Virus record (IMG/VR): IMGVR_UViG_3300007512_000009
Coordinates: 62,001 to 126,000 of that record
DNA: 64,000 nucleotides
Direction: 5' to 3' (one strand)
Source of the DNA: a virus
This document shows, in pieces, positions 28,558 to 36,899 of this stretch. The translations under genes were made by a program, and so were the position numbers. The notes beneath the pieces were generated by a model, which had not been told where the DNA came from, searched no databases, and saw only the letters and a list, made by a program, of their open reading frames with translations. Numbering within the stretch: the stretch's first letter is position 1; each line of letters starts with the position of its first letter.

Positions 28558-28817
28558 TTAGACCAATTAATGACAATTTAACAATTATAAGTGAAACAGA
28601 AAAAGAAAAAACCACTGAATCTGGTATTATTGTAACAGGCAGTGCTGTGGACGATAAGTCTAAACCCAAAGTAGTTATTGTAGCAGGAGTTGGTCCTGAT
28701 GTAAAGTCTGAAATTAAAATCGGTGATACGGTTTTATGGGGTAGACAAGGACTCGGTTCTTATGGTAACGTAGTTATTATACCTGAATCCTCTGTGCTGG
28801 CAATCATAACTACATGA
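28554..28817 (+). CDS. GroES-like co-chaperonin (gp31 role)
   Basis: An 87-residue GroES-type protein: MIRPINDNLTIISETEKEKT is the first strand and start of the mobile loop, ESGIIVTG follows, then VVIVAGVGPDV and IGDTVLWGRQG. T4 uses gp31 instead of host GroES to fold its capsid protein, and this protein probably does the same. It is closer to cellular GroES in length and motifs than T4 gp31 (111 residues). It lies between the two clamp loader genes with four-base overlaps on both sides. Confidence 0.9.
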   Translation: MIRPINDNLTIISETEKEKTTESGIIVTGSAVDDKSKPKVVIVAGVGPDVKSEIKIGDTVLWGRQGLGSYGNVVIIPESSVLAIITT

Positions 28818-29200
28818 AATTAAGCGATTATTTAAACGCCATTAATCATACCAAAGTTCCTATGAACAAACTGGATGATGACTACGAGTTTGTACTCAAA
28901 AGATATGCCCCTTTTATTATTAATAAAGGGGTTTCTTATTTTCCAGATTCAATAATTCAATCCAATAATATGAATTTCTTTTGTGGTATAGACAAGAGGA
29001 TGCACTTTGACTATCTACAGCACTCCATCAGGAAGAGAAAAAGATTCAGTAAATGGATGAAGAAAACGGCTCCTGCTGATTTGCAGGCTGTTAAAGACTA
29101 TTTTGGATATTCAAATTCAAAGTCTTATGAAGCACTTGACATACTTAGCAAAGAGCAAATAAATAATATTAAAGAGGAATTGAACACGGGCGGTTTTTAA
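28814..29200 (+). CDS. 62: Clamp loader small subunit gp62
   Basis: A 128-residue protein in the place of T4 gp62 (187), shorter as in marine relatives. The patterns VSYFPDSIIQSNNMN and FDYLQHSIRKRKRFSKWMKK match gp62 of the cyanophage-type genomes. It forms the 4:1 clamp loader with gp44. A late-type octamer and regA follow. Confidence 0.9.
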   Translation: MKLSDYLNAINHTKVPMNKLDDDYEFVLKRYAPFIINKGVSYFPDSIIQSNNMNFFCGIDKRMHFDYLQHSIRKRKRFSKWMKKTAPADLQAVKDYFGYSNSKSYEALDILSKEQINNIKEELNTGGF

Positions 29201-29212
29201 TAATATCTCCAT

Positions 29213-29220
29213 TATACATA
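29213..29220 (+). promoter_or_regulatory. Possible late promoter variant TATACATA before regA
   Basis: The octamer TATACATA, as before genes 22 and 23, lies 36 bases before the regA start in a 56-base gap. Downstream TATAATGGAG provides the ribosome site. Use in late infection would also drive the sugar cassette behind regA, which has no other clear promoter. Confidence 0.4.
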
Positions 29221-29256
29221 AAGGTGTAAATAAGCCGTATATAATGGAGTTTAATA

Positions 29257-29664
29257 ATGGAAGATACAAAAGTCACAGTCGATGACTTAATTGAAATAAC
29301 ATTGGCAACCGACGAAGATTTTCTTAAGGTTAAAGAAACATTAACAAGGATTGGTGTTTCTTCAAGGAAAGAAAATAAACTTTACCAATCATGTCACATT
29401 CTTCATAAAAGAGGAAAATATTACATTGTTCATTTTAAAGAATTGTTTGGGTTGGATGGTTTACCGAGTGACATGTCTGACAACGATATCGCAAGAAGAA
29501 ATACTATTGTAAATCTTTTAGAAGAATGGGAACTGGTTAATATAGTACATAAAGATAAGACCAAAGAACCTATTGCATCAGTAGGTCAGATAAAAATCAT
29601 TTCCCATAGGGATAAATCAGACTGGGAACTAATACCTAAATACCATATAGGTACTAAAAAATAA
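29257..29664 (+). CDS. regA: Translational repressor RegA
   Basis: A 135-residue RNA-binding repressor of early mRNAs. The middle FLKVKETLTRIGVSSRKENK plus LYQSCHILHKRGKYYIVHFK is nearly identical to T4 RegA (122 residues), and the end WELIPKYHIG is also conserved. It has about ten extra residues at the N-terminus. RegA acts at ribosome sites, so leaderless early mRNAs in this genome might escape it; that is my inference. Confidence 0.95.
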   Translation: MEDTKVTVDDLIEITLATDEDFLKVKETLTRIGVSSRKENKLYQSCHILHKRGKYYIVHFKELFGLDGLPSDMSDNDIARRNTIVNLLEEWELVNIVHKDKTKEPIASVGQIKIISHRDKSDWELIPKYHIGTKK

Positions 29665-29680
29665 AAAAAAGGCTTTTGTT

Positions 29681-30337
29681 ATGAAAATTGATATTCGTGA
29701 TGTAAGATGTTGTTGGATTAATCTAGATAAAGACAAAAACAACGCTGATGCGATGGTTAAGCAGTTCGAGGATATCGGAATTGAAAACCATGAAAGGTTA
29801 TCTGCTAGAGTCATAGAACCACATGAAGGTGCTGACGTAACAATAAAACACTACAGAGGATGTGCACAGTCCCACATTGATATTTTAGATAATGAAGATA
29901 ATGAATTACCTCTTTTAATTCTAGAAGATGATGCTAAGATTACAGAGGATTTCAACCCAATATTAGAAATTCCAGATAATACAGATGCTGTTTATCTAGG
30001 AACATCCCATGGTGATGGACGTTATCTATCGGTAGATATTGGTGGTGGGTTTGCTAGGATTGGAAAAGTCTTTGCAACTCATGCTATTTTGTACCTAACG
30101 GATAGTTACAGAAAGGCTGTGTCTGAAACAGCAAAAGACATAGTATATAACCACAATACTCCTTTTGATTTGGGTTGTGCCGTTTTACAAACAAAAAATT
30201 TTGTTGTAACACCGCATAAACCTTACTTTTATCAAGCAGATGAAAGGGATAGTGCAAATAAATGGGAAAATCTAACAAAAACTCCCCTTACAATTTTTAA
30301 TCAACTAGGACAACGTATTGAAGACCCACTATTATAA
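29681..30337 (+). CDS. GT25-family glycosyltransferase
   Basis: A 218-residue protein of the glycosyltransferase 25 type (LPS sugar transferases). It shows CCWINLDKDKNNADAM at the N-terminus, then a GCAQSHIDIL motif and LLILEDDAKI, the metal-binding acidic motif. It is the first gene of the 16-gene sugar cassette after regA. The sugar and acceptor cannot be read from sequence. Confidence 0.8.
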   Translation: MKIDIRDVRCCWINLDKDKNNADAMVKQFEDIGIENHERLSARVIEPHEGADVTIKHYRGCAQSHIDILDNEDNELPLLILEDDAKITEDFNPILEIPDNTDAVYLGTSHGDGRYLSVDIGGGFARIGKVFATHAILYLTDSYRKAVSETAKDIVYNHNTPFDLGCAVLQTKNFVVTPHKPYFYQADERDSANKWENLTKTPLTIFNQLGQRIEDPLL

Positions 30338-30340
30338 ATT

Positions 30341-31615
30341 ATGACATATACTAACCCCAAAAATTTATTAAAATTCAACAGGTTTGATGTTGCAGCCAAG
30401 CATTTAATGTTAAAGCATGCACAAAGAGGTTATCAGACCACTTTTGGTCTGAATGTTTATTCAGAACACATTAAAGTGTGGAATGGTTTTAAAGAATATG
30501 ACAACCCAAAAAAGAATAGCCTAGAATCTTATATTAAAGAATTTTTTAAAATCAATGACTCTATAAGAAAAAACGGTTATAATCCTAAATTACCCCCAGT
30601 ACCAATTAATAAAGATGGTTATCTCTTAAACGGTGCACATAGATTAGCAAGTTGTATTCTTAATAATAAAAATATAAATTTTGAAGAAACCGATGACCCT
30701 AAAGCAGGACAGGAAGACTGTACATCTTATTTTTTTAGAAATCTTGGTTTGGATAATAAAATTTGCGATTCAATCGCTTTAGAATATGCTAAACTGAAAG
30801 AAAACTCATTTATTGTAACTTTATTCCCTGCTGCCACGGTTAAGGACAACATTGGTGATATTAGAAGAATAATAATGGAAAACGGAGATGTTGTTTATGA
30901 AAAAGGTGCAATACTTTGTAATCAAGGGCCTCTAAACTTAATTAGACAAATATATGACGGTGAATCTTGGGGTGGTGATTTTAACAATGGTTTTAGTGGA
31001 TTCCGTCTTAAGGAAAATTATTGTTTTTCCCCATCACCCAAAAGTCCAGTTTATGCTTTCCTAGCGGAGTTCGACTCAGTGGAAAAAGCACATGAGGTGA
31101 AAAGACTAATCAGAGATGTCTATGATATTAGCAATCACTCTGTTCACATTAACGACACTCACGAAGAAACGCTAAGACTAGCAAAGGTTTTCTTTAACAA
31201 CAATAGCCTCCACTATCTAAACAATGCGGTTATTCAAAATTATTCTAAATATAACCATCTTATAGGGGAGTTGAAAGATTGGATGGCTAAAAATAAATAT
31301 GATAGTGATGATGTTTGTGTAACTGCTAGTTCGGTTATGTCAGCGTTCGGTATGAGAGAGGGACAAGACCTAGACTATCTTTATGGTGGTAATGTTAAAC
31401 CAATACAAGGTAATCCTCTAATACACGAACATAACAAAGAGATTGATAACTATACCGTTGGTAAAGATGAAATCATGTATAATGATAACAACCATTTTTA
31501 TTTTAATGGTGTTAAGTTTGCAAGCATAGGTGTTATTCACGAATTAAAGAACAAGCGTTCAGAACCCAAAGATATTAGAGATATCGAATTAATGGAAGGT
31601 ATGTTAAAAGTATGA
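30341..31615 (+). CDS. Two-domain protein: ParB-like N-part and nucleotidyltransferase-like C-part
   Basis: A 424-residue protein. Around residues 85-110 the pattern PVPINKDGYLLNGAHRLASC resembles the ParB/sulfiredoxin fold (a strand, then Gly-Ala-His-Arg). The C-terminal 100 residues (about 325-424) contain TASSVMSAFGMREGQDLDYL and then YFYFNGVKFASIGVI followed by EPKDIRDIELM, a pattern I associate with nucleotidyltransferase-like proteins in surface sugar clusters. The assignment is tentative. It overlaps the next gene by four bases. Confidence 0.5.
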   Translation: MTYTNPKNLLKFNRFDVAAKHLMLKHAQRGYQTTFGLNVYSEHIKVWNGFKEYDNPKKNSLESYIKEFFKINDSIRKNGYNPKLPPVPINKDGYLLNGAHRLASCILNNKNINFEETDDPKAGQEDCTSYFFRNLGLDNKICDSIALEYAKLKENSFIVTLFPAATVKDNIGDIRRIIMENGDVVYEKGAILCNQGPLNLIRQIYDGESWGGDFNNGFSGFRLKENYCFSPSPKSPVYAFLAEFDSVEKAHEVKRLIRDVYDISNHSVHINDTHEETLRLAKVFFNNNSLHYLNNAVIQNYSKYNHLIGELKDWMAKNKYDSDDVCVTASSVMSAFGMREGQDLDYLYGGNVKPIQGNPLIHEHNKEIDNYTVGKDEIMYNDNNHFYFNGVKFASIGVIHELKNKRSEPKDIRDIELMEGMLKV

Positions 31616-32475
31616 AAATAGCAATTTGTTTACATGGACTGGCATCAGGATTTAATGATAAAGGTGTACCAGTTTCTTTTGAAGAAGGTATTGAAAGTTT
31701 AAAGCAGAACGTATTTGGTGACCATGATGTGGATATATTTTTTCACACTTGGAGCGAGGATTCAGAAAAAGATTTAATAGAAAAATATAATCCAAAAAGA
31801 CATCTAGTTGAAAAACAAATTATATTTGAACATCCATATGATGTAAGTTCTAGCCAGTATAGTTTTACACCTGATATTCAAACCAAACTTCAAAGCACAT
31901 ACAGTAGATGGTATTCCTTAGATAAGTGCATCAGTTTAAAGAAAGAAGAAGAAGATGCTAATGATTTCAAATACGACTTTGTATTAGCATTAAGATTTGA
32001 TATGGTTTTCTACGATTCTTTCATCAAATTTGAAAATCTAAACCCCAATGTATTCTACGTATCTAACTGGTGGCACAATAGGTTTAACTTTGGTTATAAT
32101 GACCCTTGGTTTATCACTGGTTCAGAAAACGCAGATAAAGTTGGTAACCTATATGATAATATCAATAGTTATCTAGCAGAAGATAGTGATTATGAAAAAT
32201 ACTTAATGTCCCTGAGGGAGATTTCTCCGAGAGAAGCACCCGAACGTGATAGCAAAATTTCAAACCACGGTCTTCTCAGATGGCATGTTAAGACTGATGA
32301 AATTGAATCGGGGTTTATAGGTCTTGAATATAATTCTTGGTCTTTGATTAGAAAAATACCTCATGGTAGAATAAATCCATACTTTCCTAGAGGATTCCCA
32401 TTTCCATTAGACCAACCTTTACCAGAAGATAGAGCGTGTACCCTAGCAGAAGGGCCTAGAGGTGCTGGCTGGTGA
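31612..32475 (+). CDS. Putative glycosyltransferase
   Basis: A 287-residue protein starting with MKIAICLHGLASGF, followed by HDVDIFFHTWSEDSE and YDFVLALRFDMVFY, an order typical of a GT-A-like family in phage and bacterial surface-sugar clusters. WFITGSENADKVGNLYDNI is also characteristic. Catalytic residues are not certain. It overlaps both neighbours by four bases. Confidence 0.62.
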   Translation: MKIAICLHGLASGFNDKGVPVSFEEGIESLKQNVFGDHDVDIFFHTWSEDSEKDLIEKYNPKRHLVEKQIIFEHPYDVSSSQYSFTPDIQTKLQSTYSRWYSLDKCISLKKEEEDANDFKYDFVLALRFDMVFYDSFIKFENLNPNVFYVSNWWHNRFNFGYNDPWFITGSENADKVGNLYDNINSYLAEDSDYEKYLMSLREISPREAPERDSKISNHGLLRWHVKTDEIESGFIGLEYNSWSLIRKIPHGRINPYFPRGFPFPLDQPLPEDRACTLAEGPRGAGW

Positions 32476-33272
32476 GAATAATCATACCAACATGTGACCC
32501 ACACTTGTTCGTACTTAAAGGTTTCTCATATTTTTTTAACAAGTATTGGGGTGATGACTTCAACGTTACGATTCTGGGTTTTAGCGAACCAGACTTCGAA
32601 TTACCTGAGAATTTCGAATTCATATCAATGGCGGATGAACAAGTGGGTAAGGCTAAAGGATGGTCTAACTATGTGTTGGAATATGTTAATTCAATTGATG
32701 ATGAATACTTTATTTTCGGTATTGACGATTTTTGTCTAGCAAGACCTTTAGATAGAGAGTTGTATTATATTTTAGAAAGCATACCCAGTTGGAAAGGTGA
32801 TATGGGGGATAAAATTGGTAGAATAGATTTGCAACCATCTCTACAATATGCAAGGAATCCTAGAGATGTAACAACCTACAAGAAATTCGATGATTTTGAA
32901 ATTATAGAATTAGCACAGAGGTCTACACAAGAATTTATCTATAGAATAACTGGTCAATTTTCTATATGGAATAGAGAATACTTTTTAAAAAATCTTAAAC
33001 CAGACTGGAGTCCACATGATTGGGAACTAATAGGTGGTAAGATGGCAGAAGGTGACGGTTATAAGATTTTAGGTACTAGAGGAAGACACTGTGTGAAGAA
33101 AGTGGAATTAGTTAGTGAGAAACAATACCCAAATAAGATTAATGTGAAGGGTATGAGAAAGGAAGATATAGAAAAAGTCAAGGAAATCTACTCTGATAGA
33201 CCAGAAGAAATAGGTGAATTTAAGGAAGAGTGGCCCTTCGAAAATTGGATTGATATAGTCTATGGAAAATAA
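32472..33272 (+). CDS. Putative glycosyltransferase
   Basis: A 266-residue protein beginning with GTG that overlaps the previous stop. MRIIIPTCDPHLFVLKGFSY and, later, YFIFGIDDFCLARPLD suggest a GT-A fold with an acidic metal-binding loop. YRITGQFSIWNREYFLKNLK fits the acceptor-side part of this type of enzyme. The donor sugar is unknown. Confidence 0.62.
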   Translation: MRIIIPTCDPHLFVLKGFSYFFNKYWGDDFNVTILGFSEPDFELPENFEFISMADEQVGKAKGWSNYVLEYVNSIDDEYFIFGIDDFCLARPLDRELYYILESIPSWKGDMGDKIGRIDLQPSLQYARNPRDVTTYKKFDDFEIIELAQRSTQEFIYRITGQFSIWNREYFLKNLKPDWSPHDWELIGGKMAEGDGYKILGTRGRHCVKKVELVSEKQYPNKINVKGMRKEDIEKVKEIYSDRPEEIGEFKEEWPFENWIDIVYGK

Positions 33273-33276
33273 AATA

Positions 33277-34134
33277 ATGATTGATAAAAATAAGAGATAC
33301 TTAATTACTGGTGCAGCCGGATTTCTGGGTGTAGCATTGTTAGATAGACTGGAAAGTATGGGTGTTACAAATGTGGTCACTGTATCTAGAAATGAAGGTA
33401 AACTAGTTGAGATTGCTCAAAAATATCCATGGTTAGAAATAATTCCAGGCGACATCTCTAACATTCATTGCTTACATAAAGGGTTAAAGGATGTTGATGG
33501 TGTGTTCCACCTTGCGGCATTCAAACACGTTGGTTTAGCAGAAACTCACTGTAGGGAATGTATTGCAAGCAACACCATCGGTTCAATGAACCTGTTAGAC
33601 CTTACAAGGGGCATGGATTTAGATTTTATTATTGGTATTAGCACCGATAAGGCAGCCCAAGTTGTGGGTGTTTATGGTGCATCAAAACTCTTAATGGAGA
33701 GTTTATTCGGTGAATATGAACGAATCAATCCTAACACCAAGTACAGAATCGTACGGTATGGGAATGTGTTGTATTCAACAGGTTCTGTGTTATGCAAATG
33801 GAAAGACCTGCTATCAAATAATGAAGAGGTTATCGTGACAGATGCAGAAGCAACACGTTTCTTTTGGACTAGAGAACAAGCAATCGATTTGATTTTTTCC
33901 TGCTTAGAAAATGCGACTGATACAACACCATATTGTCCAGACATGAAATCAATGAAAATTAGTGATATGCTTAAAGCGATGGCTAACAACTATCTACCTG
34001 AGGGTGGGAAGTTGAAAATTAAAACCATCGGTATACAAAAAGGTGAAAATCTTCATGAAAAGATTTTAGAAGAAGGGCCATATTCAAACGAAGTGGAATT
34101 ATATACGGTATCTGAGATTGAGGATATGGTTTGA
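33277..34134 (+). CDS. Nucleotide-sugar 4,6-dehydratase (CapD/PseB-like)
   Basis: A 285-residue short-chain dehydrogenase-type enzyme. The NAD-binding motif GAAGFLG is near residue 12, and GISTDKAAQVVGVYGASKLL is the CapD/PseB-type active site with the YxxxK pair. Such enzymes make 4-keto-6-deoxy sugars, commonly from UDP-GlcNAc. An aminotransferase (36859) and a cupin epimerase (37991) in the cassette could use the product. I prefer the ATG at 33277 because the family starts near it; one at 33262 is also possible. Confidence 0.82.
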   Translation: MIDKNKRYLITGAAGFLGVALLDRLESMGVTNVVTVSRNEGKLVEIAQKYPWLEIIPGDISNIHCLHKGLKDVDGVFHLAAFKHVGLAETHCRECIASNTIGSMNLLDLTRGMDLDFIIGISTDKAAQVVGVYGASKLLMESLFGEYERINPNTKYRIVRYGNVLYSTGSVLCKWKDLLSNNEEVIVTDAEATRFFWTREQAIDLIFSCLENATDTTPYCPDMKSMKISDMLKAMANNYLPEGGKLKIKTIGIQKGENLHEKILEEGPYSNEVELYTVSEIEDMV

Positions 34135-34760
34135 GAAAATCAAACAAAATAAAAGCAATTTTATATGATTTAGATGGGGTATTGGTTGATGCCTGTGACT
34201 GGCATTATCACTCTTTAAATCGTGCACTGGAAGAAGTTGCCGGTTTCGAAATCAGCAGAGAAGAACATTTAAGCACTTATAATGGTTTACCAACCAAAAA
34301 GAAACTTGCTATGTTGGAAATAACTGGTGACAAAGCAAACCAAGTGTGGGAAAAGAAACAACAATATACTGTAGATGTCATCAATGAGATGGCACACAAT
34401 TTACCACAAAAAAGAAGATTACATGAATTTACTAAAATGTTGGGTATCAAATCTTGTTGTGTAACAAATTCAATCAGAAAAACAGCAGAGTTGATGTTAA
34501 AAAATACTGGACAACTTGAATACATGGATTTTGTTGTTACCAATGAAGATGTTGAAAATAATAAACCAAGCCCAGAATGTTATATACTAGCAATGGGAAA
34601 ACTGGGTTTTCTACCAACTGAGTGTCTTATCGTAGAAGACTCACCTAAAGGAATCGAATCAGCAGAAGCAACAGGGGCATATGTTTTTGAGGTAGATAAC
34701 TCTACGCAGGTTCATTTTAACACAATAAAAAGAGAACTAATGGGAATATTACAACTATGA
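34131..34760 (+). CDS. HAD-family phosphatase (beta-phosphoglucomutase type)
   Basis: A 209-residue HAD hydrolase. AILYDLDGVLVDACDWHYHS holds the nucleophile Asp, CVTNS is motif II, KPSPECY has the motif III Lys, and IVEDSPKGIESAEATG is motif IV. It starts at a TTG within TTGA, overlapping the previous stop. With the nucleotidyltransferase next to it, a role in making or recycling a sugar phosphate before activation is plausible. Confidence 0.82.
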   Translation: MRKSNKIKAILYDLDGVLVDACDWHYHSLNRALEEVAGFEISREEHLSTYNGLPTKKKLAMLEITGDKANQVWEKKQQYTVDVINEMAHNLPQKRRLHEFTKMLGIKSCCVTNSIRKTAELMLKNTGQLEYMDFVVTNEDVENNKPSPECYILAMGKLGFLPTECLIVEDSPKGIESAEATGAYVFEVDNSTQVHFNTIKRELMGILQL

Positions 34761-35467
34761 ATATATTAATACCAATGGCAGGTGAGGGTAGTAGATTTGC
34801 TAAGGAAGGTTACACTTTCCCCAAGCCTTTAATTGATGTGAACGGTAAACCAATGATTCAAGCAGTGGTTGAAAATTTGGATTTCAATGCAAATTATATT
34901 TTTTTAGTAAGAAAAGAACATCTTGAAAAATATGAAGGTCTAGAGGACACATTGAATAGAATCACTAACGGTAGATGTACTATTGTTAAAGTAGATGGCT
35001 TAACAGAAGGTGCAGCCTGTACAGCACTTTTAGCAAAAGAATATATTGATAACGATGAAGATTTGCTAATTGCTAACTCAGACCAAATTATTGAATACTC
35101 ACCAGAGAATTTTAACCTAATGAAGGAATTAACTAGTTTTGATGCTATGGTCTATACTTTCGAAGCGGTACACCCAAAGTGGTCATTTGTTAAAACGAAT
35201 TCTAGAGGTGTAGTAACAGAAGTCGCTGAGAAAAGACCAATATCTAATATTGCAACATGTGGGATATATTGGTATAGAAGGGGTTCTGATTTTGTAAAAT
35301 ATGCAAAACAAATGGTTGAGAAAGATATTCGTGTTAATAACGAATTTTATATCGCTCCAGTTTATAATGAACTTATTCAAGACGGTTATACTCTAGTTCC
35401 TTTTTATGTGCATAGCATGAATGGGATAGGAACACCAGAAGACTTGCGGTCGTTTTTGGAGAAATAA
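34757..35467 (+). CDS. Sugar-phosphate nucleotidyltransferase
   Basis: A 236-residue NTP-transferase. IPMAGEGSRFAKEGYTFPKP is the nucleotide-binding loop, LLIANSDQIIEY carries the metal-binding Asp, and the end GIGTPEDLRSFL is typical. It would couple NTP and a sugar phosphate to form an activated sugar. It overlaps the HAD phosphatase gene by four bases, and a pairing of the two enzymes in one pathway is likely. Confidence 0.85.
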   Translation: MNILIPMAGEGSRFAKEGYTFPKPLIDVNGKPMIQAVVENLDFNANYIFLVRKEHLEKYEGLEDTLNRITNGRCTIVKVDGLTEGAACTALLAKEYIDNDEDLLIANSDQIIEYSPENFNLMKELTSFDAMVYTFEAVHPKWSFVKTNSRGVVTEVAEKRPISNIATCGIYWYRRGSDFVKYAKQMVEKDIRVNNEFYIAPVYNELIQDGYTLVPFYVHSMNGIGTPEDLRSFLEK

Positions 35468-35470
35468 ATT

Positions 35471-35980
35471 ATGGTTAAGTTAATATCACATAGAGGTAAT
35501 TTGAAGGGAAAAAACCCAGATAGGGAGAACCATCCAGACTATATCATGGAGGCCTTGAACAAAGGATATCATGTAGAAGTTGATGTTCACTATAAAGATG
35601 GGGACTTGTATCTTGGACACAATGAACCTAAATATAAAGTAAGACAAAACCTTCTCAGATGTAATAGAATCATCTGTCATGCTAAGGACAAAGAAGCATT
35701 ACAGGTGATGCTAGAAAGTAGTGAAATTCATTGTTTTTGGCATGATGGTGATGACTACACGATAACATCTAATGGTTTAGTTTGGGTGCATCCAACCAAA
35801 GAATTGCTACCCAAATCTGTGTGTGTCTTACCAGAAAATCCTGGCAGTAAATTAAAAGGGATAGAAGACTGTTATGCAATTTGTAGTGACTATATTGAAG
35901 AATTTAGTGGTGAAAAACCAATAGGTGATGTTTTAAGAAGACTTAAGTCTTCTTTTGAAAAAAGTGAAAGTAATGCGTAA
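35471..35980 (+). CDS. Glycerophosphodiesterase-like protein
   Basis: A 169-residue protein with the GDPD-type N-terminal pattern LISHRGNLKGKNPDRENHPD (His-Arg), then HVEVDVHYKDGDLYLGHNEP, giving the expected Glu-Asp and His residues. It is shorter than full GDPD enzymes (about 240), so the C-terminal part of the barrel is reduced. Its substrate in this cassette is unclear; a sugar-phosphate or glycerol-phosphate diester is possible. Confidence 0.7.
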   Translation: MVKLISHRGNLKGKNPDRENHPDYIMEALNKGYHVEVDVHYKDGDLYLGHNEPKYKVRQNLLRCNRIICHAKDKEALQVMLESSEIHCFWHDGDDYTITSNGLVWVHPTKELLPKSVCVLPENPGSKLKGIEDCYAICSDYIEEFSGEKPIGDVLRRLKSSFEKSESNA

Positions 35981-36899
35981 AATTTATTTTGTTCCAAACT
36001 GGGGTTTAACATCAGAGCAAATGGTGGATGATTATAGGAATCAGACGCCTGGCTGTTCAGGAGTTTGGGAAGATATTGAATACACGTTAAATCCTGATGA
36101 AGCAGATTATTTAATCATCCAAGATGAATGCAGTAAAGACTTATGGGATAAGTTTGAACCAGAACAGAGATTATATTTTTCTAGAGAGGCATTAACACCA
36201 AATTCGATAGACAACTTTCCAGAAGATGAATGTCAACATTTTTCATTTTGGGATGAAACTGGGTATCTTTGGACAAAATGGTGGTATCCAAACAGATTTA
36301 GTGGTGGTGTAAATATGACTTATGACGAGTTGGTTGCCCTTGAACCAATGGGTGAAAAATTGTATAATATAAGTTGTATTTTGTCCAACAAAGAAATGTG
36401 TTATGGACATGCAAGAAGAAAAAGATTTGTATTTGAATTTTCATCACGAAAACGACATTTTATGGACATTTATGGTTCTATTCCTTGTAATAATAAAACT
36501 TTAGAAAATGACGATAAAAGAAGCGGTTTATTAAATTATAACTACCATCTTGCATTTGATAACCAAGACAACCTTAAAGATTTCTTCGGTACTCAATTTA
36601 CAGATGCATTATTATGTTGGACAGTACCTATCTTTTGGGGTGGGGGAGATGGAAATAAATACTTCCCAGAGGGGTCTTATGAAACCTTTGATGTCGATAA
36701 CTATGATGAAATTGACAGGATAGTTGATATTGTTGAAAGTGGTGATTACCTTTCAAGACTCCCTGCAATAAAAGAAGCAAGAGAATTAATTTTAAACAAA
36801 TATAACATGTGGCCTACTATCAAGAATGCAATTGATAGTCTAGAAAGTGAGGAAGACTATGAAAGTTCCCCAATTCATGCCGTTCGTGGACTTGACTGA
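35973..36899 (+). CDS. GT10-like (fucosyltransferase-type) glycosyltransferase
   Basis: A 308-residue protein. The C-terminal half has YHLAFDNQDNLKDFFGTQFT followed by DALLCWTVPIFWGG, which is the GT10 donor-binding pattern (Phe-x-x-x-Phe-Asn/Asp-Asn, then a Val-Pro-x-x-x-Gly turn). GT10 enzymes usually move fucose from GDP-fucose. Start ATG 35973 overlaps the previous stop and is preferred over 35955. A 5-residue Asp/Glu cluster precedes the end. Confidence 0.75.
   Translation: MRKIYFVPNWGLTSEQMVDDYRNQTPGCSGVWEDIEYTLNPDEADYLIIQDECSKDLWDKFEPEQRLYFSREALTPNSIDNFPEDECQHFSFWDETGYLWTKWWYPNRFSGGVNMTYDELVALEPMGEKLYNISCILSNKEMCYGHARRKRFVFEFSSRKRHFMDIYGSIPCNNKTLENDDKRSGLLNYNYHLAFDNQDNLKDFFGTQFTDALLCWTVPIFWGGGDGNKYFPEGSYETFDVDNYDEIDRIVDIVESGDYLSRLPAIKEARELILNKYNMWPTIKNAIDSLESEEDYESSPIHAVRGLD

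Noticed and set aside
29240-29245. TATAAT before regA
   Set aside because: The -35 place is CATAAA and the AGCC nearby is at 3, not 7, bases; more likely it is just part of the leader.
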